NCBI GenBank assembly: GCA_001970955.1
Contig: MPUH01000107.1
Span: forward strand, 42,502-106,501
Direction: 5' to 3'
Length of the DNA: 64,000 bases
From: Stentor coeruleus
Taxonomy: Eukaryota; Ciliophora; Heterotrichea; Heterotrichida; Stentoridae
The notes beneath the pieces were generated by a model that did not search any database, was not told the DNA's origin, and saw only the letters and a program-made list of their open reading frames with translations. Position numbers and translations under genes: made by a program. This document shows, in pieces, positions 1 through 12,200 of this stretch (the first letter of the stretch is position 1; every line of letters starts with the position of its first letter).

Positions 1-1339
1 AATATGTTAAAATTTATATTAGATAATCAAAATATTAAATCAATATGAAATATTTACTATAAAAAGTTAAGTAAGAAGCTGAAATGTATGAAGATATAAG
101 GTATACCTTAATTTTTATTCACTGCATATCTAAGAAATAATATAAACTTTATGATGAAATTTTAACAATTTCTCAAAGCCTGCACATTTCATATAAATCC
201 TTCTAGAGATATCAATATATATAATAAATATAAAAACTATACAATTTTTCTACTGAAATGGCATTAAACAAAAACTATTATATTTTTTTTTACATATTTG
301 CATTAAAATCTAAACGACTAGCCTTTTCATATAAAAAAGCGGATCATAAGTACTAAGCTATAAAGTGATCTTATAATAAAAAATTATTATTAAGAACTTA
401 TAATTATATGCCAAAATACAACTAGATAGCTATGATAAAAAATATTTGTGACTAGATCATATTGATTTTACATAATAAAATACTTTTTTAGTTCTTTTTG
501 CCTTATTCATTTTATAATCAAGATTAGAATGCTCTTTACTATTCTAAAAAGTAAAATCTTTCTGATTTTTTTTTTTTTACCAAGGTTTGCATTTTAGAGT
601 ATTTTTAGAGTATATAAAATCTCCTAAAGCATTTAAAGATATTTTGATTTGCTGGTGTGTTTAAAATTGTTTAAATTTTCATTAGGACATATTGATGTAG
701 GCAGGACTTATTATTAAATAATAGGCTAAAATCTAGATAAAGTATTTTAATAAACTTAGTTACAGACTGTTCTTTATAAAGATTATTAAAAAGAGACGTA
801 GTACTAGCAATTTTACAAATTCGCTTAACTATTTATTAAATGGTGAATCATTATACCTAGTTGAATAAATATTTCTAATAGCTTCAAGTATAAGGCTAAA
901 AAGTTAAAGGCAGAAATAAATATAAGATTTCACAGATCTTATAGATCTTATAGATGAATTTATAACTAATCCTAATTCTTAAACGCAAGTTAATAAAAAT
1001 TAGGCCGCATCAGAAAAAATTTAATTAGAATAAACTTTTTCCAAGCGGAAAATTCATAAGCAAAATTGAATCCTAAGCTCGTTCATTTCGCTTGAAACTC
1101 TTAAACCCTTGTTTAGTAAAACATAAAATTATAATTTCAATCAATCAACTATACATTAAAACTTATAAAATATAAGTAAATTTAGGTAGTTCTTAAAAAT
1201 ACTTTCCTGTTTATAACTTAAGTTATTTTACAGCAGTAAATTTTTTATTAAGTTTAAATATAAACATTTAAAGGTCTTATTACATTTGGAATAACTACCA
1301 TAAGTCACTGGAAAAAACTTAATAATAATAATTTATTAT
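1..1339. other. AT-rich left end with no standard-code gene
   Basis: No frame of useful length is open here in the standard code. The one stretch that reads like a protein is described at 578-1069 and needs TAA and TAG to be read as amino acids. No RNA gene or clear repeat was recognised. Confidence 0.5.
578..1069 (+). other. possible decayed or recoded coding stretch, 163 codons
   Basis: Seen: one forward frame runs 163 codons without TGA and ends on TGA at 1067-1069, but holds about 14 TAA/TAG codons against only four CAA/CAG. If TAA and TAG are read as Gln, as in Tetrahymena and Paramecium, the product is a plausible helical, Gln/Lys-rich protein. The frame is richer in G at first codon positions in its second half, as in real genes. 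Against this, stop density is close to chance for such AT-rich DNA, and neighbouring genes use only CAA/CAG for Gln. I recognise no domain. It could be a decayed gene, foreign DNA, or chance. Confidence 0.18.
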
Positions 1340-1987
1340 ATGAGCGATCCTATCAAATATAGGAAAATTTGGAAAGCTGAGGTAAGAAAAATATAGGAAG
1401 ATTTAGTATTAGTAGAAATTACGAAGAAATATCAGATGAAGCAGTGGAAGATTATTTCAAAAGAATTGAGTGAAGCAATTGGGGTGGAGCGAACAGAAAA
1501 ACAATGCCGTGAACGTTGGAAAAATAACCTTGAAACATCTTCAGGCCAAGCCCAATGGTCTGAAAAAGACAGAGAGCTTTTGTTCTTCGCCCAACTGGAG
1601 CATGGAAACAAGTGGTCTAAAATATCCAGAATTTTTCCAGGAAAAAGTAAAAATTCAGTAAAAAATTTTTACTACTCGACCATAAGACGCAATCTTAGAA
1701 GGTTTAATAAAGGGAAATTACCAAGTGAACAGATTAATGGGCCTATTGATATACTGATGAAAGTTCCAGAGGTTCGTAAAATATTAACATCCAGTAAAAA
1801 CTGTTCAAAGGATATTTTATCATCGCAAAAACTCTCGAAAATTTCCTTAGATCTACTTAAAGGACTTGATCCTGAAATTGATAATGAGCCAAGACTGAGT
1901 GACAGCTTAGATTCCGAGATAAATAATGCTGATATCAGCAATTATTTAAGCTTAGATGATATGATAAGCATTTACCCATACTTTTAA
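1340..1987 (+). CDS. Myb/SANT DNA-binding protein, 210 aa, one 15-nt intron
   Basis: Two Myb-type repeats lie in the first 95 residues. The first contains the AEEDLVLVEITKKY helix and WKIISKEL; the second has WSEKDRELLFFAQLEHGNKW followed by KISRIFPGKSKNSVKNFYY. Such R2R3-like pairs bind DNA, so a nuclear transcription regulator is likely. The true start is the ATG at 1340. The apparent frame from 1436 lacks the first half of repeat 1, which is restored by removing a 15-nt intron at 1382-1396. The tail of about 110 residues is acidic and serine-rich with no recognised domain, possibly an activation region. Gln is encoded only by CAA/CAG and the gene ends in TAA. Its neighbours are decayed sequence, so there is no context clue to targets. 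Confidence 0.85.
1382..1396 (+). other. 15-nt intron, GTAAGAAAAATATAG
   Basis: Removing it joins two exons in frame and completes Myb repeat 1. Read through, it would put TAG in frame. Confidence 0.85.
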
Positions 1988-2895
1988 GAAGGAAATTTGA
2001 TTAAATAACTCAATGTACTTAATTTTTTATACGATGAGCATTTGGAAATGAAAATTCCTTAGCGCTTTAGTTTAGGACGTTGTATAAAAGAAAAAATCTG
2101 AGTTTTTAAAAACGCTTAAAGTAAAAAAGTGAATAATAACTACAAAAAATGATTATCTCAGATTTTTACTTATAAAAATTAATTTTATCATAAGATTTGG
2201 CAGATGCGTCTCTTAAAAAACAAAAAATATTTGAAAAAACCTTAGAATTTGTTCAAAAAGTAATTTTTATAATCATATTTGCATAAGGCTTAGCTATAAA
2301 AATTAATATGGTTACTAAAGCATAAAACTAAATAATGGGGGGGAAAACAAACACTTGATAGCACATAGGCATAAAATAAGGTCTAATATCTTCAGGCGTT
2401 TCAGGATTTTTTTTTTAAATCATAAAAAAAATTTGCTATCAAATATTGAGATCTGATTTTTTGCCTTTACTTAGAAGATGATCAGAGTTGTTTAGATGCA
2501 AAATGATTATTTATAATAGAAAGTATATCTTCATTAACAAAAAAAAAACACTGAATAGCTTTGAAGTGCATTTCTAATATCTCTAATATATATTATATAA
2601 ATGTTTATATTAAATCACCCTTAGATAGTTATTCATTATATACAAATTCATTATAAAAACTATATATCTTATCATGTGTTTGATGCTTTATCTAACATTC
2701 ATATATTAAATTCTTCTTATACGTAATTTTATCATGTTAACTTATATAAATTTCATTAAAATAAGTCATTTGCCTTATAATTTTCACAGGACCATAAGCA
2801 TCCCTTTCTTTAAACTTAACCTATTTTAAGCATATTATAATAAATTATCTATTTCAAGCATAAGTTTAGCATTTTCCTAATAATTTTATTTGAAT
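1988..2895. other. AT-rich intergenic region
   Basis: No standard-code frame is recognised. On the minus strand, the frame downstream of the broken WD40 gene is protein-like for about 120 codons (2850-2480) only if TAA/TAG are read through. This is too weak to call a gene. Confidence 0.4.
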
Positions 2896-4020
2896 TCACT
2901 TTCCAAACCCCCACAACTTTTCCTTCATTTCTAAATACTTCCCACTCTTACAAAAACACAAACTTAATTTGTAAGAATTTTCAAAAGGTAAATTCATTTC
3001 TTTATTCTGCGAAAAAACTGTCCATATTTTTATTTTTGAATCAGATCCTACTGATGCTATCATAAAGTAATTATAATTTATAATGAGGATACTTATAGCA
3101 TCATCATAACCAGCTATAGCCATCTCAATATTACCCAAAACCAAATTTCATATTCTAATTATTTTATCATCTAAACCAGATACAATAAATTTATCATTTA
3201 ACCATATAAAAAGATAATTTATAACTTTTTTATGACCTTTAAGGACATTTTTTTCAATAAGATTTTCTAAATCCCAAAGCTTTATTGTATAATCCTTAGA
3301 ACCTAATACAACAATTTTACTATCAGAAGTTATATTAAAGCAATAAATTTCAGCATTGTGCACAGTAAAACAGCTTTTTGGATTTGTTATTTAAGTTCCA
3401 TAAGCGTAAAGTAGCATTATTTTTATAATCAAAAGCAAATGTAGAACATGAAACTTTCTCTTTATGTCCTTCAAATATAAAATCAAGAGTTTTGATGAAA
3501 AACTTATGCATGCCTATGACTTTATTATTATTGACAATAATCCAATTATCAGAAGTTAAGACGAAATGGTTGACACAAGGAAGGTAGTCGATTTGTTCAT
3601 GAATTTCCTTTTTTGTATAAAAATCCTATGACCTGAACTATAGACCCACTATATCCTGTTACAAGTAAAAATCCTATGAAGTCAAGGATAAATTCTTTGT
3701 TGGACTAAGAAACCAATTTAAACTGTTTAAAATAAAAATTTGGCATTTTTTTAAGTTTCAAATTCTCACAGTATCATCCCATGAGTTAGAAACTGCTTGA
3801 TTATTATTTTTTGTTTCAAAACTTTAGTTATAGGATATTGATGATGCAGATTTTAAATCCCAAATACGCAATGATATAGCTACTGACCATAATATTAAAG
3901 TGTTATTATGCCTTGATAATGATAAACAGTCTACACTTTGTCTGTGACCTTTTAGAGCTTGGATACAAAGCTTCAAATACGCAATGTTGTAACTTCAGAT
4001 CCTGAGAGATTTATGAATTA
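2896..4020 (-). pseudogene. broken WD40-repeat gene
   Basis: Remnants of about seven WD40 blades can be followed in shifting frames: conserved GH...W ends such as LRIWDL near 3864, LRLWNL near 3400 and IKLWDL near 3270. At least three frameshifts break it, one looking like an extra T near 3370. At three blades the structural Trp codon is TGA instead of TGG, at 3148-3150, 3758-3760 and 3973-3975, each inside an otherwise intact RI-x-NL or RI-x-SF motif. One TAA and one TAG also fall in the 3945-3600 frame. WD40 proteins are scaffolds, so the former partner cannot be guessed. Pseudogene is the simplest call; the repeated TGA at Trp positions is discussed as a finding. Confidence 0.7.
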
Positions 4021-4524
4021 TCATAAGTTAAGGATATCGATTTTTTATTTAGTTTCAAATAAACTAAAATTTTACAATAGACTAAAAATTAATAATTATA
4101 ATCATTTTCGCAAATAATTTAAAAGTTACCCTCATTACCTTATTACAAAAATACAATAAAAATCATTATAGGAATATCTCACAGTGTTTAACTAACCTTT
4201 CCACCAAAAATGGTAGGAAATTTGTAAATTTTTAATATAACTCAATCACTCCCAACAAAAACAACAAAACATTTCTTAAAAGGGTAAATTTTCTTAAACA
4301 ACGTCATCATTAGCCTCGAAACAATTTTTCAATCCAATTTCTCTATAATTCTTCCAAAAAAAAATCCTCCTAACCCATCCTCCATAAAAAAATCCTCAAT
4401 ATTTCCTACCTAATAATCAAAAATCCTTTTCTAACATCCTCCCTATCTTTTTCTTTCCAAATCCACAGTTTAAAAGTTTACTTTTTCCATATAACTTATC
4501 TGGTGAAAAAAATCACACATAAAA
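4021..4524. other. intergenic, C/A-rich leader of the kelch gene
   Basis: No gene seen. From about 4190 to 4520 the plus strand is rich in C and A and poor in G, the pattern seen upstream of most genes here. It probably holds the promoter and 5' leader of the gene at 4525. Confidence 0.4.
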
Positions 4525-5841
4525 ATGATGGATTTCAAATGTATCATCGGTGGATGTTCAACCAACCCAAGAGCTTATTGCACATGTAGACAAGATTTTG
4601 TCTTTATTTGCCCAAACCATATAGTCCAACATTTTGATGATAATGAAACTTTAAAACATGCATCAATGCCAATGTACAGACGTATCACCATCGAAGAAAA
4701 AAATCAACAAATTTCAATATACACTTCCTTATATGATTCAATTAAACGTATAGAAGACTCAATTTCCAATTGTATCGTTCAAGTTATAAATGCCTTTACA
4801 AAACTTCAAAACAAGTATACAAAATACTTTATGAAGCAAAAAACTTTCATCGAAAAAATGATTGAAATTGTGTCTAAAGAAGAGAAAAAACTTATTGTCC
4901 CTGGGTATGAAAGTCAAGATTTTGATCATAAAGGGTTTATGGTTTATCTCGAGCAGATGTTGGTAACTTTACAACCTTTTTGCATGAAATGTGTTGAAGA
5001 AGCTGAAGTTTATACAAAAGATTTGCAGAGTTATAAAAGATTTTTCTTGTCGATTGATAAAGATCGTGAGTATTTTCTAAGCAACGGTAATCTAAACGAG
5101 CATGTTTACTTCTTCAAAAAAGGTACAAAAACTTTTATTGAATTCAACACCCACGACCTCACATATAAAGAAAGTCAAATTCAAGTAAATGAAAATCAAG
5201 GTGCTCTAGCAGGAATATGTCAGCTTCCAGGACGAAAGCTTTTCTATACAGGTGGTTATGATCCTAATCTTGATAGTACATATATTATCGATCTTATAAG
5301 CAAAACAGTAGAAATCCTTCCAAAATGTCGTCAAAGAGCATGTGCATCAGCAACATATTATGCTGATTCTGTCTATCTTTTTGGAGGAATAACAGATATT
5401 CTTATATTTTCAGATAGATTCGATCTAAAAACTCGTAAATGGGTCAACCTTGCAAATCTTCCTATTGCATTACGTGATACAAGTGCACTTGTTTGTAGAG
5501 GGTTTTTTATTATATCAAATGGATATCAAAACTGCTTATATCGATATAATTTGAATAGAAATAACTATGAAACTTTGGCTGTTGTAAATTCAAGTCCACA
5601 TAATGTTCTTATTAGGGATAAAGGGAATTATTTTTATTTAGCTGGTGCTTCAGTTTTTACCTCGTTTGAACAGAATTTGCAGGCATGGACTAAACATAAT
5701 AAGAATTTGACGATTAATTCATATGAAACAACTTGTAAACCGGTTACTAAAGGGAGGAATGTTTATTTCAATTCTTATAATATTGTCTATAGGTTCAATA
5801 TGGATGATATTACTATTGTTGAAGTTAAGAAGTTTAATTAG
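4525..5841 (+). CDS. B-box-like zinc, coiled-coil, kelch-repeat protein, 438 aa
   Basis: The N-terminal 45 residues carry a Cys/His array (CxxxxC, CTC, CxxH, H) like a B-box zinc finger. Residues about 50-190 are helical and probably coiled. Residues about 200-430 contain kelch-like blades, with FYTGGYDPNLDSTYIIDL, YLFGGITD and a W near the blade ends. This order matches TRIM-like/kelch architecture, which usually mediates protein contacts; no RING is present. It belongs to the same family as the five tandem copies at 44.7-53.5 kb but is more diverged and lies alone 39 kb away. Length (438 versus 437 aa) and domain order are conserved. It starts at MMDFKC; the paralogues begin MDFKC, so the second ATG may be the real start. 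It ends in TAG. Confidence 0.85.
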   Translation: MMDFKCIIGGCSTNPRAYCTCRQDFVFICPNHIVQHFDDNETLKHASMPMYRRITIEEKNQQISIYTSLYDSIKRIEDSISNCIVQVINAFTKLQNKYTKYFMKQKTFIEKMIEIVSKEEKKLIVPGYESQDFDHKGFMVYLEQMLVTLQPFCMKCVEEAEVYTKDLQSYKRFFLSIDKDREYFLSNGNLNEHVYFFKKGTKTFIEFNTHDLTYKESQIQVNENQGALAGICQLPGRKLFYTGGYDPNLDSTYIIDLISKTVEILPKCRQRACASATYYADSVYLFGGITDILIFSDRFDLKTRKWVNLANLPIALRDTSALVCRGFFIISNGYQNCLYRYNLNRNNYETLAVVNSSPHNVLIRDKGNYFYLAGASVFTSFEQNLQAWTKHNKNLTINSYETTCKPVTKGRNVYFNSYNIVYRFNMDDITIVEVKKFN

Positions 5842-6277
5842 GTTATTAGGTTTTAGAAGTAAGGTGATTTGGATTATCAGATTGTTATTTGTAGAGGTTG
5901 ATTGTAGGAAGTTTGAAAGGTTGGGAAAGAAAGGTTTTGGGGAAATGAAGGATGATGGAGAGGGATATGAATGATTGAGAAAATAAGGGGTTTATTAACA
6001 ATTAAGAAAATAGGATAAGATTTTTGGTATATTTGTATTTTTGTTTTGAAAGTTTGTGTAATACAAAAATAATCATGATTTATCATATCTAAATCTTTCC
6101 CACCTTATAATTATCAATAAACCTAATATTAATTTTCCAATAATAATTTATTGCCTCAATAAAATCCTATAATTAATTCCATAACAAAATTTCTAGCACT
6201 ATCTATCCTATACACTTTATTCTCATACCATTACATAATAAAATAAACCTTCACATCAAAATAATTATCTTTCAAAA
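5842..6277. other. intergenic, skew switch from G-rich to C-rich
   Basis: No gene seen; the 83-codon frame overlapping the left part is a shadow. About 5842-5980 is G-rich (downstream of the kelch gene) and about 6100-6277 is C-rich (upstream of the BEACH gene). Confidence 0.5.
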
Positions 6278-9200
6278 ATGTCACACGAAGCATATCAAAA
6301 ATCCCCAGTTCGAGGTACACTAGGCATAATCGACCTCCCTGACACCGTTAAAATACTAGAAAGATGCATCTCCGCAACATCTCTCGAGGCTCTTTCAGAT
6401 CTCTGTAAATCCTGCATCCTAGCTTTAAACAAAAACCCAAAATCAACAAGTTTCCCCAAACACCTCCTTTCAAAACTCATATCTTTCCTTGAAATCCTCA
6501 ATCCAGAAGCTGATTTGTCCTTATTTTACCCAATAATCGAGGTATTTTCATACATTTATCATACTCACCCTATACCATTGTCCCAGTTACTAGTAAATTC
6601 ATTATGTTCCTTTATAGTTACTAGCAAAATCCCATCACAAAATAGTTTTTTCATCCCATTCAGCATAAAAACCTTAGATTTCCTGTACTTTTTGGCTATG
6701 CAAAAGAAAAAAAAGCTTGAAAATTACGACCCGGCTTGGACTGGGAAAATTTTCAATGCTTTTTGTGGGTTTTTTGAAAACCTGACCAGGAACCCTGAAA
6801 ACGAATACTGGGGAAGGGCGAGTTTTTGTATAGAAAAAAGCTTGATTTTGGGTGATGAATGTAAGAGTTTTAAAGGAATCAGGAAATATGATATTGTTTT
6901 ATATACAGCTATTGGGATTAGTCAGTTAGGGAAAGTTATTAATGCTGGTGGAGAACAGGTTATTATTTTGCTTCCAGGTTTTATGGCGAAATTACAGAAG
7001 AAGATTAGAGAAATACAGGATTTTAATGATGAAAAGACTAGGCTGGAGATGGAAAAAATTGTTACGGTTTTTGAGATTTTGAATACAATTGCTGTTATGC
7101 TTGGGAAAGTTGATAATTTCAGGATTGTTTTGAAAAACGCATGGGAACGAGCGAAGGATTTATTTTATTGGGGAGTCATAGGCTACTGTAAAGGCCCCGA
7201 AAAACCCTTCATACCCTCTTTTGATAATAACCCTCATACAATCAGCCGCCTTTACTCAGAAGTTTATGACCTAAGTCAATTTTTCCTAAACAGCGAAATG
7301 GAATCTTATCCACTACAACTATTCCAACACTTCTCACACCCAGTAACCTCAAAATAGGACCTTTGCGATCTTATCCAACAAAGCCATACAATCCAAATTT
7401 TCACCCTTGAATTCATATATCATTACCTCCATCAAGGTCTAAAAAAATGTAAAATTTCCGACTTAAGTCTTATAGAGCTCTTATTTTCCCCGATTATTTT
7501 CCCATCACATAATCAAGAAATATGGTCAGATCTTTTTTCTTACTTACAAAAACACTTAGACTATACTCATTGTTTTGCTGCAAACATAGTAAAATCAATA
7601 AAATCATCATCAAAAGACGTTGAGTATTTTTCAGGGCTTTTCCAATGGTTTAGCAGTATAATCCAAAACTCACATTCTTTAGTATTAGAGCTTATGAAAA
7701 ACCGTTTCCTTGAAGCTGTTCTTGTTGGAGTTGAGAATCTAGCCCAAAATACTAAAAATCCAGCTAATAAACTTATACAAGAACAGTCTTCAGAACTATA
7801 TATTGAGTTTTTCATAATGCTTAAATCCTTATTATACATCTATGAAATCCCTGAAAGCTTAGATTATCAAATAGCTGAGTTTTTACTACAAGAAAAGCTC
7901 ATCAATATGCCTTCAACTGCTGATCTTTCTTTATCATGCCTTGCTACTCTACTTAGACCATGTGGACCTTTACCTTATAAAAAACTTCTCCAAGTCCTTA
8001 AAAGCACAAATGATGTTTGGGTCCTTAAAAAACTCTTAGAAACAATACAAGATGTTCTTAAAGAAACTGATAAGAAAAAACATTGTCAAGAAACTCTAGT
8101 CGATGTTGGGGTTTTTATTATATTTAAAGATTTACTTTTTACTCATACTGAAAAAACATCAGCTAAAACTTTATGGCCTTTAACTTTAGAATGTATTCGA
8201 TTTATTATACATGATAATAAAACTTGTAAAAAACATCTGGATGAATTTGATTTTTATGCTGTAGCAAGTTTACTTTTAAGTGATAATTTTAAAGAATCAA
8301 AAGTTTGTATTAGTGAAAATTGTATAGAATTAGGGTTTTATATACTGTTTGAAACTACAAATCTACAGATTTTTCATGAGATTGTCACCCCGGAAATTGT
8401 CCCTTTGATATGCGCATTTAGTTGTAGTTATCTTTCACCTTTTAATGATTATTTGATTAGTTGTCTTGATTATCCGTATAATACTGTGATGTTTGCAGGA
8501 CATGGGTGTATGAAAGTTTTAGCTAGGGAAATTACTCAAGATTTACCTTTGGGTGTTTTTGAGTTTTTGACTGGACTTATGGAGAAAACTTTAGCGTATA
8601 ATGTTCAGCTTGTAGAACTTAAGGTCATGATTAAGAATTCAAAATTATTGAATGGGCCGAAACAAGAGAAGTTTTTTTCAAGTCTTGCTAAAGCGCTACA
8701 GAGAGCATTTGTTTATAATGAGAATCTTATTGAAGGATTAAGTCAAATGCTATTAAACCCAACCTGTTACTATTGGTTTCACAAGCCTTTAAGTCACATA
8801 AAATTTTCTAGCGATTCATCAACTTTTTTACCTAAAAAAGACTTCTGCATAATAACATGGGTGTTCCCTCTGACCAAAAACCGTGCCTGTTTAGCAGATT
8901 TTTCTGATAAAAAATCTCATTTCCTCATCACAACCCTAGGCCAATCACTAGAAATCTCTTACTTCTACGATAAAAAAACATTATTTAAAATCTCAACAGG
9001 GCCAGAACTTATCGACAACAAATGGAATTTAATTTGCATATCTTGTCAACAAATAACAAAATTCCTTACAACACAATGTTCATATGAAATAAACGTCAAT
9101 AATCATAATTGTGAATTGAAAACTGAAGGTAAAATCTGTAGCCTTTCATCAAATTTCAATATACTAACACTTGGAAATTCTTATGATTTTAAATTATGTT

Positions 9201-12200
9201 ACCATGGGAAAATAGCTGTTTTTTATGTTGCAAATAAAGTTTTTTCTGATTTTTCCTATATTTACTCAGCTAATGAGCAGTTGCATTTGCCGTTTATTCC
9301 TGAAGCTCTGACAGTGTTTTCGCATTTTGACAATGAAAACTATAGAGAATTGATGAATCATCAATTTTTTAAAGTTAATTCGCTTGTCCAATTGAGACAA
9401 GGGGAGGAGGTGGTTATTGATGACAATGCTGAGAAAATTACCGGAGTTGATGCTATAAGTTCATTTATTAATATCGGGGGTCTAGAAATACTCTTAGTTC
9501 TTTTTAAATCCAGTAGTTTCTCAGTATCCCTCCAGCTTCTTGAAGTAATCTCCTGCCTTTGTCAATCCCATTCCATCTCACTACTAATCTCTGAAGACTT
9601 TTTTGAAATCCTATCCAGTTTCCTTCAATCAATATCGACACCAAACGAAGATCTCCTTGAATCTACTAAAAAGCTCATAGGCCGTTTAGACTGGAATCCA
9701 CTATTACAAAGCAAATCCTTCCGTCATTTAATGTTAAACAATAAAATCTGGAACAATCTACCATTATCAATATTAGAAAACTATCTTGGTACCTTATCTT
9801 TATATATCCCAAAACATTTAACTTGTATACTTGAAGATTGTTTCCCTTTATATACTCATTTATCAAGTCTCTCACCTATTCCTTTATACTTCTTTGCTGA
9901 AAACCTAGCAAAACTCTTACCTCGGGTTATTGAACTTAAGAATTTTGAAGCTTTATCATTTCTCTTATTTCGAATGAGTCAAGATAATACAGACCTTCTT
10001 GAATATTTCCTTAAAGAAATGAGTCTTAATAAATTCTCTAAAGATTGTGTCAAAGAAATCACTTATCTCCTTTTACATTTTCTAGACTGGCCACATAATT
10101 ATTGTATCCTCACTGGACTTTTACAAGTATTCAAAACAGTCATTGATATTCTTGTCCGTGAATATGCTAATGATAAAAACACATGGGCTGATGATGAGAT
10201 TTTTACTTTTATATTAGGAGCTTTTGATAGAAGAATAGGCCAAGAAATCAATTTAGAAGTTCTTCAGAGTATAAAATCTATAACAGATCTTTCATATAAT
10301 TTTACATCAAAAAAACTTTCTGAGAAATTCGGCATGTTTATTGATTTGATAACTTCAAGGATGGTTTTTTTACAAACAGATTGTGTTCAAGCTTTTGTTC
10401 AAGCGACAAATGATTTTAGGTTTTGTCAAATGGTTACTGAAAGACCAAGTTTCCCTGATTGGCTTGTTGGGTGTTATTTTAGTGAAGTTCCTGAAGCTCA
10501 TGAACTTGGTATAACATTGTTTTCTTTTGCTTTGAAGACTAGTTATATGCATAAATTAAGGATGTTTTTGATTAATGTGTCAAAACAAAATGTTGATAAA
10601 GCTTTGGATTTTTATTATAAAGTGTTGGAAAAATTTATTAAGAGAAATGCCTTTAGAGGGAGACCTCATTATTTTTTAGATTATACAGCGATATTAGAAG
10701 ATATGTTAAATTCAGATTTAACGGGAAGATTACTGTTTGATGGACCACTTTATGTGTGTATTGTTGTTGCTTTGGTACAGTGCTCGAAGTTTTTGGAAAT
10801 GGTACATTGCACTTATCCACCTTTGCCAAAGATGGACTTTTCTTTGCAGCTTGAACTTTTGAAGGAGACACCGATGAAGTCTGTAAGTCAACAAGATTTT
10901 ATTTACCTACGAGAAGGGGGTTTTTTCCGTTTGATCCTAAAATATATTTTCCTTGGTCTGCACTATTTCCAATCCTCCCCTCTAATCAGAGCCTTAAAAA
11001 TGGTTCTTAAAGGTGGTGAAGATAGCGACACATACTCTCCTTTCATCAAAAAGCCTTCAGAAAAGCTCTTCTCAGACTTTGAATCTGAACGTTATTCAAT
11101 AGCTTATCCCCATTTTCCAGTACGTAATGGAGATCTTATCTATACTGAAGAGTTTATCTGCCTTTATACCTTAGCCGAAATCACTGACATATTAAGCATA
11201 AACGCAGATCAAATTATTTTAGATTTCATATTAGACTTCCTCCAACATTTCGATTTACCTTCACTTCTTATATCTTGGAGTAAAAAAATATCAAGCAAAG
11301 AACTAGAAGACTGTTTTAAAATGTTTAAAGATTGCAGATTACAATGCTATGCTACATCAAGATCCAGATTACATTATATGGAAAGAAACCCATATATAGA
11401 CTTATTAAAAACTATAAACCCTGTTTCATTAAGTATTTTTGTTAATAATATCCAAGATCAGGCACATTTACTTTTAGATGCGAAAAACAATGAGGATTTA
11501 CTTAGAGTACTTTTGAGTTCACAGAATTGGATTTCAAGGGTTCAGATTTTTTTAGTAGCTTATACTAGTATGAAATTGAATTTTATTGCGAATATGGTAA
11601 AAATACCCAGTTTGCATTTAAGGAAATCTTCGGCACCAGAATTTTTCAGTCAGGCCATGTCGGTACCGGAAGAGTTTTCAAGAAGTCAGATGAGTTTTGT
11701 TCAGGGGAAACAAGAGGAGGTTAAAAATTGGCAGGCATCTTTTATTAATATACAAGGAGTTGTAGAATTTGTTAGAGAAAAAAAAGTTTCTGAATTGGTT
11801 AAGTATTATAAAAAAATTGACGAAGCTTTTAAACCTGGGAAACTTAAAGTTAGGTGGAAAAGTGATGCTTTAGGGAGAATGTCAACCTGCACCTACGATA
11901 AACTAAAATTCCGCAGCACAACCAAGAAAAAAACGTTAATTTCCCCTCTAGAACCAAAACTAAAAAGCAAACTCCACCCCCAGCCCGAGCTTTCACTCTG
12001 CGAAACTTTCACCGACGACACGGACATCCTCAACATAATAGGTGAAACCGAAGAAGAACCGATCGAAGAAAACATCCCCGAACTAAAACAAAGCATCCAA
12101 GTCGAATGCGAAAGAATTAAAGTCTCTTACAGCCTCTACGGTTACCTCGAAATCTCTAAAAACAGCCTCCTTTTCATAAGCGAGGGTAAAGAAAAACCAT

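Noticed and set aside
1985-2101. Myb protein continuing through TAA, TAA and TAG to a TGA
   Set aside because: The downstream 37 codons hold stops at chance density, and all Gln in the Myb gene itself is CAA/CAG. TAA at 1985 is taken as the real stop.
5723-5974. 83-codon plus-strand frame after the kelch gene
   Set aside because: It overlaps the end of the kelch gene in another frame and follows G-rich trailer sequence.
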